This document shows positions 35,255 through 45,045 of a stretch of 64,000 nt of DNA, piece after piece. Position numbers and translations under genes: made by a program. Positions within the stretch are counted from its first letter, which is position 1. Every line of letters starts with the position of its first letter. The notes under the pieces were generated by a model. It did no database searches. It had not been told where the DNA came from and was given only the letters and a program-made list of their open reading frames with translations. This stretch comes from Pilatotrama ljubarskyi (Eukaryota; Basidiomycota; Agaricomycetes; Polyporales; Polyporaceae), in contig MU277674.1 of assembly GCA_022385805.1 (NCBI GenBank), forward strand, positions 621,251-685,250. Reading direction: 5' to 3'.

Positions 35255-36580
35255 ATGCCTAGTATCGAGGATGCCCCCGGATCCACCACGCAGTCAGGCT
35301 CGAGTGCAGCTCCGACTGGATTCGATGACGCTACCGTCAAGGCTTGTGAAGAAATTGTCGAACATTTCCGGAAGTCTCACTCTCGCAAGGCAGAGGCAGC
35401 CGCCCAACTCTATCGAGCGCTCAAGTTCGATGAAATGGTGGAGGCCGAGGAGCTTCAACAACGAGAGCAAGCTTTCGCGACCTATTTCGACATGCTTGAC
35501 TCCATCGATCGCGACCGGCAGCGAGCGGTCGGAAACTCTCCCGGGAATAGTGGGGGACAGAGCGGTGGAGTTGAAGAGCAGCCCGGAGAAGATCCGAGTC
35601 AGTCGGAAACTCACAGCGTCGCCGACCGACCTCCTCCACAGCGGACATCACCGCAGCGTGCAGATCTCCTCAGTCGACTCACAGATCCCTCTCCTTCCAA
35701 ACGGACCCGTGAGGATGAAGGCGGGTCAGACGACGAAGACGACGCCAACTTCGACAAGCCCAGGGCGAAACGTCAGCTCGACGAGTCCCTCTTCCCCTTC
35801 TTGGACTCAGCAAGCGAAGTTCAAACGCTCCCGGAGTCCGTACAGCACACTCTCCTCCTCAAGGAGAACTACACTCGAGACCTCGAGTTGGCGAAGCAAC
35901 GTGTCGTATGCAGCCCGCAATGCCCTCCAGTCCCGGACTCGATCTGGAAGGACGTTCTGGCCAACCGCTACGTCGATCTCGACAAGATCTTCTCCGCGGT
36001 CTACTCCGTCGATGGAGACACTCGAAGCACAGTCAAGGTCGGAGAACTCGAACTGTCAGGGCTCCCCTCGAAACCAAAGCGGCGTGTTGAACGTCATGGA
36101 CACTGGTCCGTGGCCTGGTCGCTCTACCAACGCGCGGTTCTCTTCGTCTACCCACACCGCGAGGCCGAACTCCGCGCCTATGCAGACCAGATCAACGGTT
36201 TCTTCGCAGCGGTCAGTGAACTCGAGGCCATCCGCGTCGTCAACCTCGACCGAGCAATCCGTGGAGAAGTTGGACGGAGCAACCGACTTCTCCTCAACGA
36301 CTTCTCAAGCTTCAACCACTTGTACACCATGCATGTTGTCGGAGCGGGAGCAGCAACTCAAGGGACTCCTCTCGCTTCGTCGTCGACTCGTGGACCCAGT
36401 AGAACCAGTGGGCGCCGGCCACAATCCGGAGAAGCCTGCCTTCGGTACAACGACGGACGATGCTCATCCCGGAGTTGCCGCTTCCGACACGTCTGCGCAA
36501 TGTGCGGTGGAAGAGATCATGTCGCCTCCGCTTGCGAGCAAAAGGCGGCGTCTGGATCCAACCCCAATCACCGCAAATAA
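35255..36580 (+). CDS. Gag-like nucleocapsid protein of the YR retrotransposon (ORF1)
   Basis: 441 aa, ATG at 35255. The N-terminal half is acidic and Ser/Pro-rich, the middle helical and charged (EVQTLPESVQHTLLLKENY, WSVAWSLYQRAVLFVYPHRE), like structural proteins of other retroelements. The C terminus carries two zinc motifs: a CCCH finger (C-x7-C-x4-C-x3-H) followed by a retroviral-type knuckle CAMCGGRDHVASAC (C-x2-C-x4-H-x4-C). Probably binds element RNA and forms particles. The whole length is overlapped by an open +1 frame that continues into the RT gene. Confidence 0.88.
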   Translation: MPSIEDAPGSTTQSGSSAAPTGFDDATVKACEEIVEHFRKSHSRKAEAAAQLYRALKFDEMVEAEELQQREQAFATYFDMLDSIDRDRQRAVGNSPGNSGGQSGGVEEQPGEDPSQSETHSVADRPPPQRTSPQRADLLSRLTDPSPSKRTREDEGGSDDEDDANFDKPRAKRQLDESLFPFLDSASEVQTLPESVQHTLLLKENYTRDLELAKQRVVCSPQCPPVPDSIWKDVLANRYVDLDKIFSAVYSVDGDTRSTVKVGELELSGLPSKPKRRVERHGHWSVAWSLYQRAVLFVYPHREAELRAYADQINGFFAAVSELEAIRVVNLDRAIRGEVGRSNRLLLNDFSSFNHLYTMHVVGAGAATQGTPLASSSTRGPSRTSGRRPQSGEACLRYNDGRCSSRSCRFRHVCAMCGGRDHVASACEQKAASGSNPNHRK

Positions 36581-38402
36581 GCGCCCTCGTCACTTGCGGG
36601 GCTTTCTCTGGAATCCGAAGGATGCACCTCAGTCCCCTCTCGCTGAGCTCTCAGAGTCGATGGCTCCCCTACCACGGCCACCTCCTTCCGAACTCGAGAA
36701 CGACACTGCGTGGTCGACGATCAACTCCAATCCGGAGTTATTCAGGATTGTCTCCCCTGTGAAGGTCGATGTCTTCGAGCGTCTACTTGCGAACCATCCC
36801 AACCAACCACTTGTTGCATCGGTTTGCCGCGGCTTCCGTGAAGGGTTCTGGCCATTCGCCGCACCAGTGAATGAGGACTTCCCGGTCACGTGGGACGAGT
36901 CCAACCTGCCGCTCGACGAGGAGGCGGCCTCCTTTGCACAGGAGTATGCAAGAGACGAGGAACATGCCGGTCGCTATTCCGCCCCATTCACCGGTGCTCT
37001 GCTGCCTGGAATGTACTCTATGCCGGTGCATGCTGTCCCTAAGCCACACTCGGACAAGATGCGGTTCATCAACAATCACTCCGCAGGACGCTTCTCGCTG
37101 AACAGCATGATCGACAAGGGCCTGGTTGGCATGCGTCCGGACAACGTCCAGGACCTCGCCCGCAACCTGCTCCACTTCCGTCGCACTGCTGGCAATGTCC
37201 CGGTTTGGCTGTTCAAGTCTGACATCTCGAACGCATACCGCCTTCTCCCTATGCATCCTCTCTGGCAACTCAAGCAGGTCGTGACGATCAATGGTGTTCG
37301 GCGTGTTGACCGCTGCTGCTGTTTTGGGAACCGAGGCTCTCCCGACCTCTTCACAACCTTCATGGCACTAGTCCTCTGGATCGCCATCAATGTACGGGAC
37401 ATCCATTGGCTCCTCGCATACATGGATGATGCTTTTTCTTGGGAGGTGCAGCAACAACTTGTCATCTACCGCCCGTATGAGGTTGCCTTGCCCGCTGCGC
37501 AAGTCCGACTCTTACAACTCTGGGACGACATCGGCGTCCCTCATGCCCCATCGAAACAGCTCTTCGGTCGTCAGCTCGTGATCACCGGATTTCTTGTCGA
37601 TGCAGAAGCTATGAAGATCACCCTTCCTTCGCAGGCGTGCTCTGACTTAGTGGCCGCAATTCGATCATTTCTCGACAATGCCCCACGGCGTCGTCGCCCC
37701 CTCCGCGAATGGCAACGGCTGCTCGGATGGATTAATTGGGGCCTGAACGTCCAGCCACTGCTTCGACCAGCCCTCCAGTCGTCCTACGACAAGATCACCG
37801 GTCTCTCGATCGCCCACGCACCAGTCTACATCAATGCATCCGTCACTCGTGATCTCTCGTTCATCGCTTCCATCTTCGAGGAGCACGGTGGAGTGCACAT
37901 TATGAAGGCGTCTTCCTGGGGACCACCCGAAGCTGACCTGGTCGTCTTTTGTGACGCCTGCCTCACCGGCCTTGCCTTCTGGATTCCCATCCATAACCTC
38001 GCCTTCGTCTCTGACTGTCCCCCTGCACCACCTGGCTTGGACGATAACATCTTCTGGTATGAAGCTTTGACAGTGGTGTCTGCTCTCCGACACTGCATCA
38101 GCAATGTAACCCCCTCTCCTTGTCGACTGGCAATCTATACCGATAACCTCAACACGGTTCAGATGTTCGATTCACACCGTAGTCTGCCAATCTTCACGGA
38201 TTTGCTTCTCTTCGCGAGCCGGCTGCTCATCGAGGCACAGAACATCGACCTCCGAGTTTGGCATGTTGCCGGTGTTCATAACACCGTTGCAGACGCTTTG
38301 TCCCGTGGTCTGTTCTCTGTCGCCCTCCAGTATGCGCCCTCCCTCCACATCACAACCTTCATACCCCCTCGACTACCGCTGGGGGCTAGCCCACAATGTT
38401 AA
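36332..38402 (+). CDS. Reverse transcriptase/RNase H polyprotein of the YR retrotransposon (ORF2)
   Basis: Lies in the +1 frame relative to the gag-like gene, overlapping its last 249 nt. The frame is open from 35271, but the first sensible Met is at 36332 (MLSEREQQLKGLL); the true start, or a frameshift product, is undetermined. The RT domain has YSMPVHAVPKPHSDKMRFIN, SDISNAYRLLPMHP, RCCCFGNRGSPDLFT and the catalytic YMDDAFS (codons at 37419-37439). RNase H follows with the expected acidic residues in DLVVFCDACLTGLAFW, YEALTV, IYTDNLNTVQMF and HNTVADALSRG. No protease, integrase or methyltransferase domain is seen. The stop (38400-38402) overlaps the recombinase start. RT type resembles DIRS/Ngaro elements. 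Confidence 0.93.
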
Positions 38403-39394
38403 GCATCTCCCTCTCGTCCAGGCAACCTCCGCGAGAGCCTTGGACATACGATCGCCTCGTCCGCGAACGAGCGATTGCGCTCGGTCACGCTATCGACAAG
38501 CGTACTCGAGTAACATACACTTCGCATCTCCAGTCCTACCTCACCTTTTGCAAGATCCACAAGTTTCCCATCGATCCCACCATCGACAACCTCTCCTTCT
38601 ATGTCGTGTACATGTGCCACCAGATCAAGCCCGACTCTGTCGACTCCTACTTGTCGGGCATCTGCAACCAACTCGAGAGTCTGTTCCCCTCGGTGCGGTC
38701 CAACCGCCGGTCTCCGCTTGTATCGCGCACTCTCAAAGGATGCAAGCGCTTGTTCAACACCCCCCCCAATCGGAAGCTGCCTCTCTCGGTTGAACATGTT
38801 CTTCTCCTCCTCGACGCTTTCCCACCTTCTTCGCACGACAACCTGCTTTTCCGTTGCCTCCTGGTTTGCGGCTTCTTTGCACTCCACCGTCTGGGAGAGC
38901 TCGTTGACGACGACCAGCCTGACCTTCGTGATTGGCGCAAGACCATCCGTCGTGCAACAATATCCCTCGCTGTGGACCACTTCTCCTATATCCTCCCTAC
39001 ACACAAGGCAGACCCTGGCTACAATTCCCACACTGTCGTCATCTCTGACGATCACCCCGATCTGAATCCTGTCCACATCTTTCGAAGCTACGTCACTAGC
39101 CGTGATGGGCTTTTCCGATTCTTGCCAGCGCTATGGATCACGTCCAGCGGTTCCGTACCAACCCGTTCTTGGTTCATCAACCGCATGCGGCGGGTCTTAC
39201 CGACAACTTTCGCAGGCCACTCGTTACGCGCAGGCGGTGCAACATACTATGCTGCCAGAGGATGGTCCGATGACCGCATACAAGCACTTGGGCGTTGGTC
39301 TTCAGATGCTTATCGGATCTATATCCGCGAGAACCCGGTCGTCCTTCAAGCTCTCCTCCACGGGCGCGTATTACAGCCTGCAGACCTACCATAG
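38396..39394 (+). CDS. Tyrosine recombinase of the YR retrotransposon (ORF3)
   Basis: 332 aa, ATG at 38396 inside ATGTTAA, so its start overlaps the RT stop by seven bases; it is in the same frame as the gag-like gene. The N-terminal SAM-like/core-binding domain includes RTRVTYTSHLQSYLTFCKIH and the catalytic domain begins after LSVEHVLLLLDAF. Catalytic residues are all present: Arg165 (ALHRLGEL), a lysine near 204 (THKAD), His275 and Arg278 (HSLRAGG), Trp301 (GRWSS) and the nucleophile Tyr at about 309 (DAYRIYIR). It is expected to integrate the circular cDNA of the element. Confidence 0.93.
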   Translation: MLSISLSSRQPPREPWTYDRLVRERAIALGHAIDKRTRVTYTSHLQSYLTFCKIHKFPIDPTIDNLSFYVVYMCHQIKPDSVDSYLSGICNQLESLFPSVRSNRRSPLVSRTLKGCKRLFNTPPNRKLPLSVEHVLLLLDAFPPSSHDNLLFRCLLVCGFFALHRLGELVDDDQPDLRDWRKTIRRATISLAVDHFSYILPTHKADPGYNSHTVVISDDHPDLNPVHIFRSYVTSRDGLFRFLPALWITSSGSVPTRSWFINRMRRVLPTTFAGHSLRAGGATYYAARGWSDDRIQALGRWSSDAYRIYIRENPVVLQALLHGRVLQPADLP

Positions 39395-39464
39395 CCAAGT
39401 GCTGCTCTCCAATCTCCTAACACCACCTGCCACCCCACCTCTCTCCTCAAATACACCGTTAACA

Positions 39465-39617
39465 CCGGGAGCAGCACACGCAATGCACCCGGCATCGAAA
39501 AGCTCGTAATTTATGGGGTCGCCCGCAACTGTGGGCGACCGTTTCTCCGTATACTCTTGATCCGTCAATCACCGCCGTGAACGACAAGCCTCATCATCCG
39601 TCGGCGAAGTCGATTAG
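39465..39617 (+). repeat. Split direct repeat B1
   Basis: 153 nt from CCGGGAGCAG to GTCGATTAG, repeated as B2 at 40081-40233. It contains a perfect 8-bp stem (GGTCGCCC/GGGCGACC, loop GCAACTGT) at 39517-39540. It directly joins A2. Lies 70 nt after the recombinase stop. Confidence 0.92.
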
Positions 39618-40004
39618 TCGGGTTTAAACTCTGTTTACACGAGTCTAATCGACGAGCGCTTGACGCGAACCAGGCGCGTCGTAGTTTACCGCCCGACCGC
39701 GTCGTACTCCATTCCTAGACCCCGCCGCGTCGGGATGAGTCCCGCGGACGCCATAGTAATGCAGTGTGCGTGTCATCTGCGAGTTGCTGACGATCGTCAG
39801 CTGATGTTGGCTCGCAGGTGTCGGATCCACGGACACGGCAAATTACTCTTAAGGGGGCGAGCGCGAGTACGGGTGAGACGCTATCGCCCTCGCTCGCGCC
39901 CCGCAGGTAAGCCCCTCGCGCACCGCGTGCCCTTGTCAATGTTGTCGCTCATCGCCCTCGCTCGCGCCTCGCAGGTACAGCAAGCCTGAGCGATCTCGTT
40001 CACC
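39618..40004 (+). repeat. Split direct repeat A2
   Basis: 387-nt copy of A1, including the two 27-nt subrepeats ending GCAGGTA. In the split-repeat model, A2 next to B1 provides the junction template corresponding to the joined ends of the circle. It is followed by a 76-nt unique spacer that has no counterpart after A1. Confidence 0.92.
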
Positions 40005-40080
40005 CTCCGCTCCCTCCCCGTCGGACCTTCCTTTGTCGCCTTCTTACTAGTATCCCTTGTAACTGTATATGTATCGTTAT

Positions 40081-40233
40081 CCGGGAGCAGCACACGCAAT
40101 GCACCCGGCATCGAAAAGCTCGTAATTTATGGGGTCGCCCGCAACTGTGGGCGACCGTTTCTCCGTATACTCTTGATCCGTCAATCACCGCCGTGAACGA
40201 CAAGCCTCATCATCCGTCGGCGAAGTCGATTAG
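40081..40233 (+). repeat. Split direct repeat B2 (right end of element)
   Basis: 153-nt copy of B1; the perfect hairpin is at 40133-40156. Identity stops at ...GATTAG, followed by host sequence GCTGTGCAAAG. No target-site duplication is obvious, as expected for tyrosine-recombinase integration. Confidence 0.92.
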
Positions 40234-40378
40234 GCTGTGCAAAGTCACAGTCGCGCACCGCAGCCGTTGAAGTTCGTCTTTGCGGATTGGGAGTACTCGA
40301 GTAGTATCCGAAACCTCGCTCACGTTAGATTCGCCGTTTGGGCTGACAGCTACACGGACAGAGGTCGAGCAACGGGCC

Positions 40379-42100
40379 CTATGCGACTCTCCGCTTGAAT
40401 AAGTAGTGCCCGACGCCCCATCTTCACCAGGAATCAGATCGAAGGAGCAACGCGTGAGGTGAGAGACTCACTCTTCACCTCCGTTTATCGCAAAGAGCTC
40501 CGCAAGTGCGAGGTAAAACACCCTGAACCTATGCGACTCTGCCTGTGAGCCTCTCTCAATCCAAACTATCTACCACATTCGACCGGGCAGAAGTGCGAAG
40601 ACCCACCGATAGAACGCCTTCCTGCCCTCCTCCTTATCCAGCCCCTTGGCGACGGCGTCCTTTTCGAGCTCCGCGAGACCAGCTTTTGCGTTCACGTCCT
40701 GCTGGCGAAGCCACTCCTCGCTCATCTGCGCGTAGTGTCGCCCGCTGAGGTACCAGCTACGGATGTGCGTGAGGTCGTCTTGGAAGTACAGCTGGACGGT
40801 GAGCAAAGTGAGCGGTGTGGACCTTGGCACCATGGGTAGTGGGGAGACGTACGAGTAGGTCGTGACAGGGCATGGTCCCGCCTGAACATCAACGTCAGCA
40901 TCGCAGTGAGTGTCTACGGCGCGAAAGTTGTCCTGACCGGAGAAAAACATCTGTGCCATCCATCCATCGCCTTCCTCGAAATGGTACGGAGTGGTCTTGT
41001 GGCAGAAGATGTCTACGAAGAACAAGGAATCCTCAGGACCGTTTGCTCGGAGCCAGGAGGCGACTTTCGCCATCAGAAGCTTGTAATTCTTGACATGTTC
41101 AAACATCTGGAGTTTCAAGTGAGCATTCGGGATAGATCCTACACCGAATGAGGTATCAATGCATACTCCGATCGAGAGGATACGGTCGAAACTAGCGGCG
41201 GATGATCAGGAGGGCACATAGCATACGACGGTCGGCTCACTATCGCGTTCCGTGGAAGTCATGCACGTTGACATCCGCAGTGATGATCTAGTAGACCGTC
41301 AGCTTGCGCACAAGCACCCGGCTTTGTGCGAATCACCTCAACGTTGGTGAGGCCGCGAGAGCTCGCCATCTCGTCTATATACGCTTTCTGCTTTCCCGAG
41401 TTCGAGAGCCCAGTGATCTTGGAATTGGGATACTTCTGTTGAAGTTGACTGAGCGGCACAGCACTCCGAGACGATCTTGACGGCTTACTTGTGCCAAATA
41501 CAGAGACAGGCTGCCCCATCCTGGAATCACGGTCAGTCGACCTCGTGAGGCGGTATACAAGTGCGCAGTCGTGCATACCACAACCGAGGTCGAGTATCTC
41601 AAGTCCATCCCGCAGCTGCGCCTTCTCGCAATAGCTCTCAAGCATGAGTATCTCTGCCTCCTCCAACGTCTCCTTGCCCGTTGGGTACAAACAACAGGAG
41701 TACTTGGCGCAGGGCCCCAAACAGGAGAGCATAAATGAAGTCGACACCTATGATGCTCGACACTCCAGAATCGTGTATGTCTCAGCCTTGCGGTAGAGCT
41801 CACCTCGTAGTGCTGCTCGTTGGCCTTATCTGTGAGGTCTGCAATCTTCGCTTTGGCACGGATTCCCTCGATCCACTCCATCTTGGCTTTACACTTCGCC
41901 TCGGAGGAACCGAGGTCGATCTCCCTCAACCGCTGGCGGCAGAGTGCTCGGATGACGGGCCTGAGGATAGCATCTGGCACGAGACCCTGTGTACAATGCA
42001 ACAGTGTTCTCAAGGTCCGAACGAGGCGCAATCAACCATCGCTGAACGGTACCTTGTCTAGGAGCGTGTAACCGATTTCAAGGACGCGCTCGGGGAGCAT
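40379..42100 (-). CDS. Cyclopropane-fatty-acid-synthase/coclaurine N-methyltransferase-like SAM methyltransferase, copy 1
   Basis: SAM-dependent methyltransferase of the CFA-synthase superfamily; the fungal substrate is not known and could be a lipid or a small amine. Start at 42100 (MLPERVLEIGYTLLDK), then LVPDAILRPVIRALCRQRL and, after an intron, NEQHYEV-STSFMLSCLG. SAM-binding motif I LDLGCG joins across an intron to GWGSLSLYLAQ, followed by KITGLSNSGKQKAYID and ADVNVHDFHG. The catalytic half has RILSIEMFEHVKNYKLLMAK, FCHKTTPYHFEEGDGWMAQM and LYFQDDLTHIRSWYLSGRHY, and the C terminus EWGVGHYLFKR. About ten exons; the last junction uses AAG|ATGGGG where copy 2 has AAG|GTGGGG. All frames are intact. 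The stop lies 145 nt from the right end of the retrotransposon. Confidence 0.88.
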
Positions 42101-43093
42101 GACGAGAGAGATGACGCAGTGCGCGACGAGGCTCGCGCTGCCACAGGGAGAGCAGTCGCGATGCGGACGAGATTTCTCCCCGCCTTTATCATGGCTGCAA
42201 CCTAGGTGGCGCTCAGCCGGTGCTCGCCACGGACCCGAAGCGTATAGCAGTACATTGGCAATAAGTACACTGAATGGAGGTAAGCCGCAGACAATTATGG
42301 CGCGCGCGAGTACTTGGTGGCGGCGCTCACCTATCTGTGCGCTCACGCCATAGGGTCCGAGGTACCCTCAAGTATGACTCTGCCGGGGTATAGCCCCGCG
42401 CGATTGTGGCAACATATTGCCGGTGGTCGATGATATGGCGCCGTAGAGAACTCACGGTCGGCCCACCTGTGTCACTTGATGGGTGTGCATCAGTCCATGT
42501 CGCTGTCAAACTGGTACCCTCGCCCACTTACCTTCCAACGTAGTGGTTTTTGTATCGTCTGGGTGCTCACAGCGTTCTCTGTAGGTGCCGCTGAGGTAGG
42601 AGCCGGATCAGTGCGCCTATAGTGGCACGACGGCATGAATCGGACGCAACATAGAACCTATGAGAGGGCAACGGATACGAAACCCAAGCAGACGAATCAA
42701 CGGCGGCACGGCTAGCGTGCCACGACCGGGGGCGCTGAGGCGTTGAGCTAGAACCACGATGCCCAGAGAACATGATTTGGTTCCGACGTCCGAGTTCGGG
42801 CTCCTCGGTATTTCCGAGCGCACTGGTAGTGCATTCACCCTGCAGATTTGAGACGACGCGACCACAGAGATACGTATTTCCGGGCCTCCCTGGGCGGTGC
42901 GACCTTGACGAGTCCGTCCGTATGCAAACCGAGTGGCTTGGACGATGGGATCCTGTTCTCGTCGCGTGCTGTCGGGACACTGCGCAGCGCATTTGGTCGC
43001 ACTTCGCAGCGACGTGGCAGCAGCAGACGCACTCTATAAGCTACAAGCTCGCATACAATCCAGTATTTAAGCGATAGAAACAAGCAGTCAGCT
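42101..43093. other. Spacer between the two methyltransferase copies
   Basis: About 1 kb between copy 1 start and copy 2 stop, so it holds the copy 1 promoter and copy 2 3' UTR. A 141-codon minus-strand open frame (42567-42992) has no recognisable domain and is taken as chance. Nothing else seen. Confidence 0.5.
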
Positions 43094-44734
43094 CTATGCT
43101 TTGCGCTTGAACAGGTAGTGTCCAACGCCCCACCTTCAAGCCCAGATCAGACGCTGCCAGTAGCATTGGACAAAAAAGACTCACTCCTGACCACCATTCA
43201 ATGCGAAGAACTCCGCCACCGCCAGGTAGAACACGCGGAACCTATCCCAGGATTCCCACATCCCCGTTAGCCTCTCGAACCCGCATGATTCAGAGGGTCT
43301 TATGAGACGACGCACCGGTGAAACGCCTTCCGGCCCTCTTCCTTATCCATCCCCTTCGCGACCGCGTCCTTCTCCAGCTCTGCAAGGCCCGCTTTGGCGT
43401 TGGCGTCTTGTTTGCGGAGCCAGTCCTCGCTCGTCTGGCCGTAATGCCGCCCGCTGAGGTACCAGCTGCGGATGTGGGTAAGGTCGTCTTGGAAGTAGAG
43501 CTAGCACCAATACTCCGTGAAGACGTGGATATGAGTGGGCGGTAGTAGAACTTACGAGTAGGTCGTGCGAAGGCATCGTCCCTCCTGTAGATCAGTGGTC
43601 AGTATGCCATGTTGTCTCTGTGAAAGCTGGTGAAAGTCCCGACCAGAGAAGAACGTTTGGGCCATCCAACCATCGCCTTCTTCGAAGTGGTAGGGCGTGG
43701 TCTTGTGACAGAAGATGTGCACGAAGAATAGGGACTCTTCAGGCCCATTGGGTCGCAACCAGGATGCGACTTTAGCCATGAGCAGCTTGTAGTTCTTCAT
43801 GTGCTCGAACATCTGAAACAACGGTCAATGCATGCCGAGCGACTCGTGCACCATTAACATATACCTCGATCGAGAGAATGCGGTCGAAGCTGCATATATG
43901 CGGTCAGAAGCGCACACAGCGTCCTAGGCACGCAAGCTCACTATCGTGTCCCGTGGAAATCATGCGTGTTGACGTCTGCGGTGATGATCTAGCAGAGCGT
44001 CATTTACTAGCGCAAGTGCTACTCGGCATTACAGAGCTCACCTCGAGGTTGGTGAAGCCGCGAGCCTTGGCTACACTGTCTATATGCGCTTTCTGGGTTG
44101 CAGAATTGGAGAGACCGGTAATCTTGGACTTTGGGTATTTCTGCGCGAGGTACAAAGACAGACTGCCCCACCCTGATAGCGGAGTAAGCGGGCAGAGAGA
44201 CTAGGAAGAGCTCATGTGATTCGTACCACAGCCAAGGTCCAGTATTTCGAGGCCGTCTCTGAGCTGTGCCTTCTCACAGTAGCTCTCAAGCATGAGTATT
44301 TCAGCTTCCTCCAGCGTCTCCTTTCCGGTGGGATACAAACAGCAAGAGTATTTGGCGTAGGGGCCTAAGCAGGAGAGCATGAAGGAAGTCGAGACCTGTG
44401 GGGCGCGTTCTCTTTCTGTAACCATTGCGGTGCTGGTGCAAAGCTCACCTCGTAGTGCTGCTCATTGGCCTTTTCGGTGAGGTCTGCGATCTTTGTCCTT
44501 GCACGAACACCCTCGATCCACTTCATCTTGGCCTCGTAATTGGCCTCGAACGAGCCAAGATCAATGTCCCTTAACCGCTGGCGGCATAGTGCTCGAATGA
44601 CAGGTCTGAGGATAACATCCGGCACAAGACCCTGGCAGTAAGACACCTCAGCCTAACGAGCTGTGATACACATCTGCTCAGCGCACCTTGTCTAGGAGGT
44701 TGTAGCCGACTTCGAGGATGCGTTCTGTGAGCAT
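43094..44734 (-). CDS. Cyclopropane-fatty-acid-synthase/coclaurine N-methyltransferase-like SAM methyltransferase, copy 2
   Basis: Tandem paralog of the gene at 40379-42100 with the same exon layout. Start at 44734 (MLTERILEVGYNLLDK), spliced to GLVPDVILRPVIRALCRQRL, then KANEQHYE-VSTSFMLSCLG, LDLGCG-WGSLSLYLAQKYP, ITADVNTHDFHGTRYFDRIL, MFEHMKNYKLLMAKVASWLR, TTPYHFEEGDGWMAQTFFSG, LYFQDDLTHIRSWYLSGRHY and RFRVFYLAVAEFFALNGGQ ending EWGVGHYLFKRKA. Intact throughout, so both copies are probably functional. It is divergent from MDM31 with only 311 nt between starts. Biochemical role unknown; a lipid-methyl or amine-methyl transfer is the family expectation. Confidence 0.88.
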
Positions 44735-45045
44735 GGCGGGAGAGGAGGAAGGAGGAGATGACGAGGCCCACGCTGCGGGGACGTCGTCGCGACGCGCGCG
44801 CGATCTGTTCCCGTCGCTGTCATGGCTGCAGAGGGGACACGGACGCGATGCGAAGCCAGGGCCACGGCGACGGACGCGTCGCGATCGCGCTGGGAATTGG
44901 GATCACGTGCACTCCCATGGATTCCGTCGTCGGCAGTATTTTGGAGCGAGAGCACCTGCCTGCCTGCTCTCCGCCGTGTGCTCGTGTGAGCACGTCGGCC
45001 CTCCCATGCTCTCTCTCTGACTGTCTCTGTCTCGCTTGGGGATCC
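44735..45045. promoter_or_regulatory. Bidirectional promoter methyltransferase copy 2 / MDM31
   Basis: 311 nt between divergent start codons. The plus-strand frame of MDM31 is open through most of this spacer (from ATG 44758), but the encoded sequence is Arg/Cys-rich and lacks family features, so I treat it as leader. Confidence 0.5.

Larger units (their letters stand above)
34829..40233 (+). mobile_element. Ngaro/PAT-type tyrosine-recombinase retrotransposon with split direct repeats, apparently intact (5.4 kb)
   Basis: Three plus-strand genes (gag-like, RT/RNase H, tyrosine recombinase) lie between split direct repeats in the order A1 (34829-35215), genes, B1 (39465-39617), A2 (39618-40004), 76-nt spacer, B2 (40081-40233). 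A1 and A2 appear identical (387 nt, constant offset 4789) and B1 and B2 appear identical (153 nt, offset 616). No integrase (DDE), no protease and no methyltransferase are seen, which separates it from LTR elements and from DIRS proper. Such elements are thought to form a circular DNA by recombination between the split repeats and to integrate through the YR. Undamaged reading frames and apparently identical repeats suggest recent activity. Left neighbour: tRNA-Lys terminator; right neighbour: methyltransferase stop codon 145 nt away. Confidence 0.93.

Noticed and set aside
34829..40233. Reading the element as an LTR retrotransposon or a DIRS element
   Set aside because: No DDE integrase or protease and no continuous terminal repeats (against LTR); no inverted terminal repeats and no methyltransferase domain (against DIRS).
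34816..40254. ACAGTCGC on both sides of the retrotransposon (34816-34823 and 40247-40254) as a target-site duplication
   Set aside because: The copies are not adjacent to the element ends (about 6 nt off on the left, 13 nt on the right), and YR elements normally make no target duplication; most likely chance.
42567..42992. 141-codon frame between the two methyltransferase copies
   Set aside because: No domain or splice context, and overlapping open frames on the other strand are of similar quality.
44758..45045. Upstream in-frame extension of MDM31 from ATG 44758
   Set aside because: The encoded Arg/Cys-rich sequence has no family similarity and would begin only 24 nt from the divergent gene's start; ATG 45046 gives a better mitochondrial presequence.
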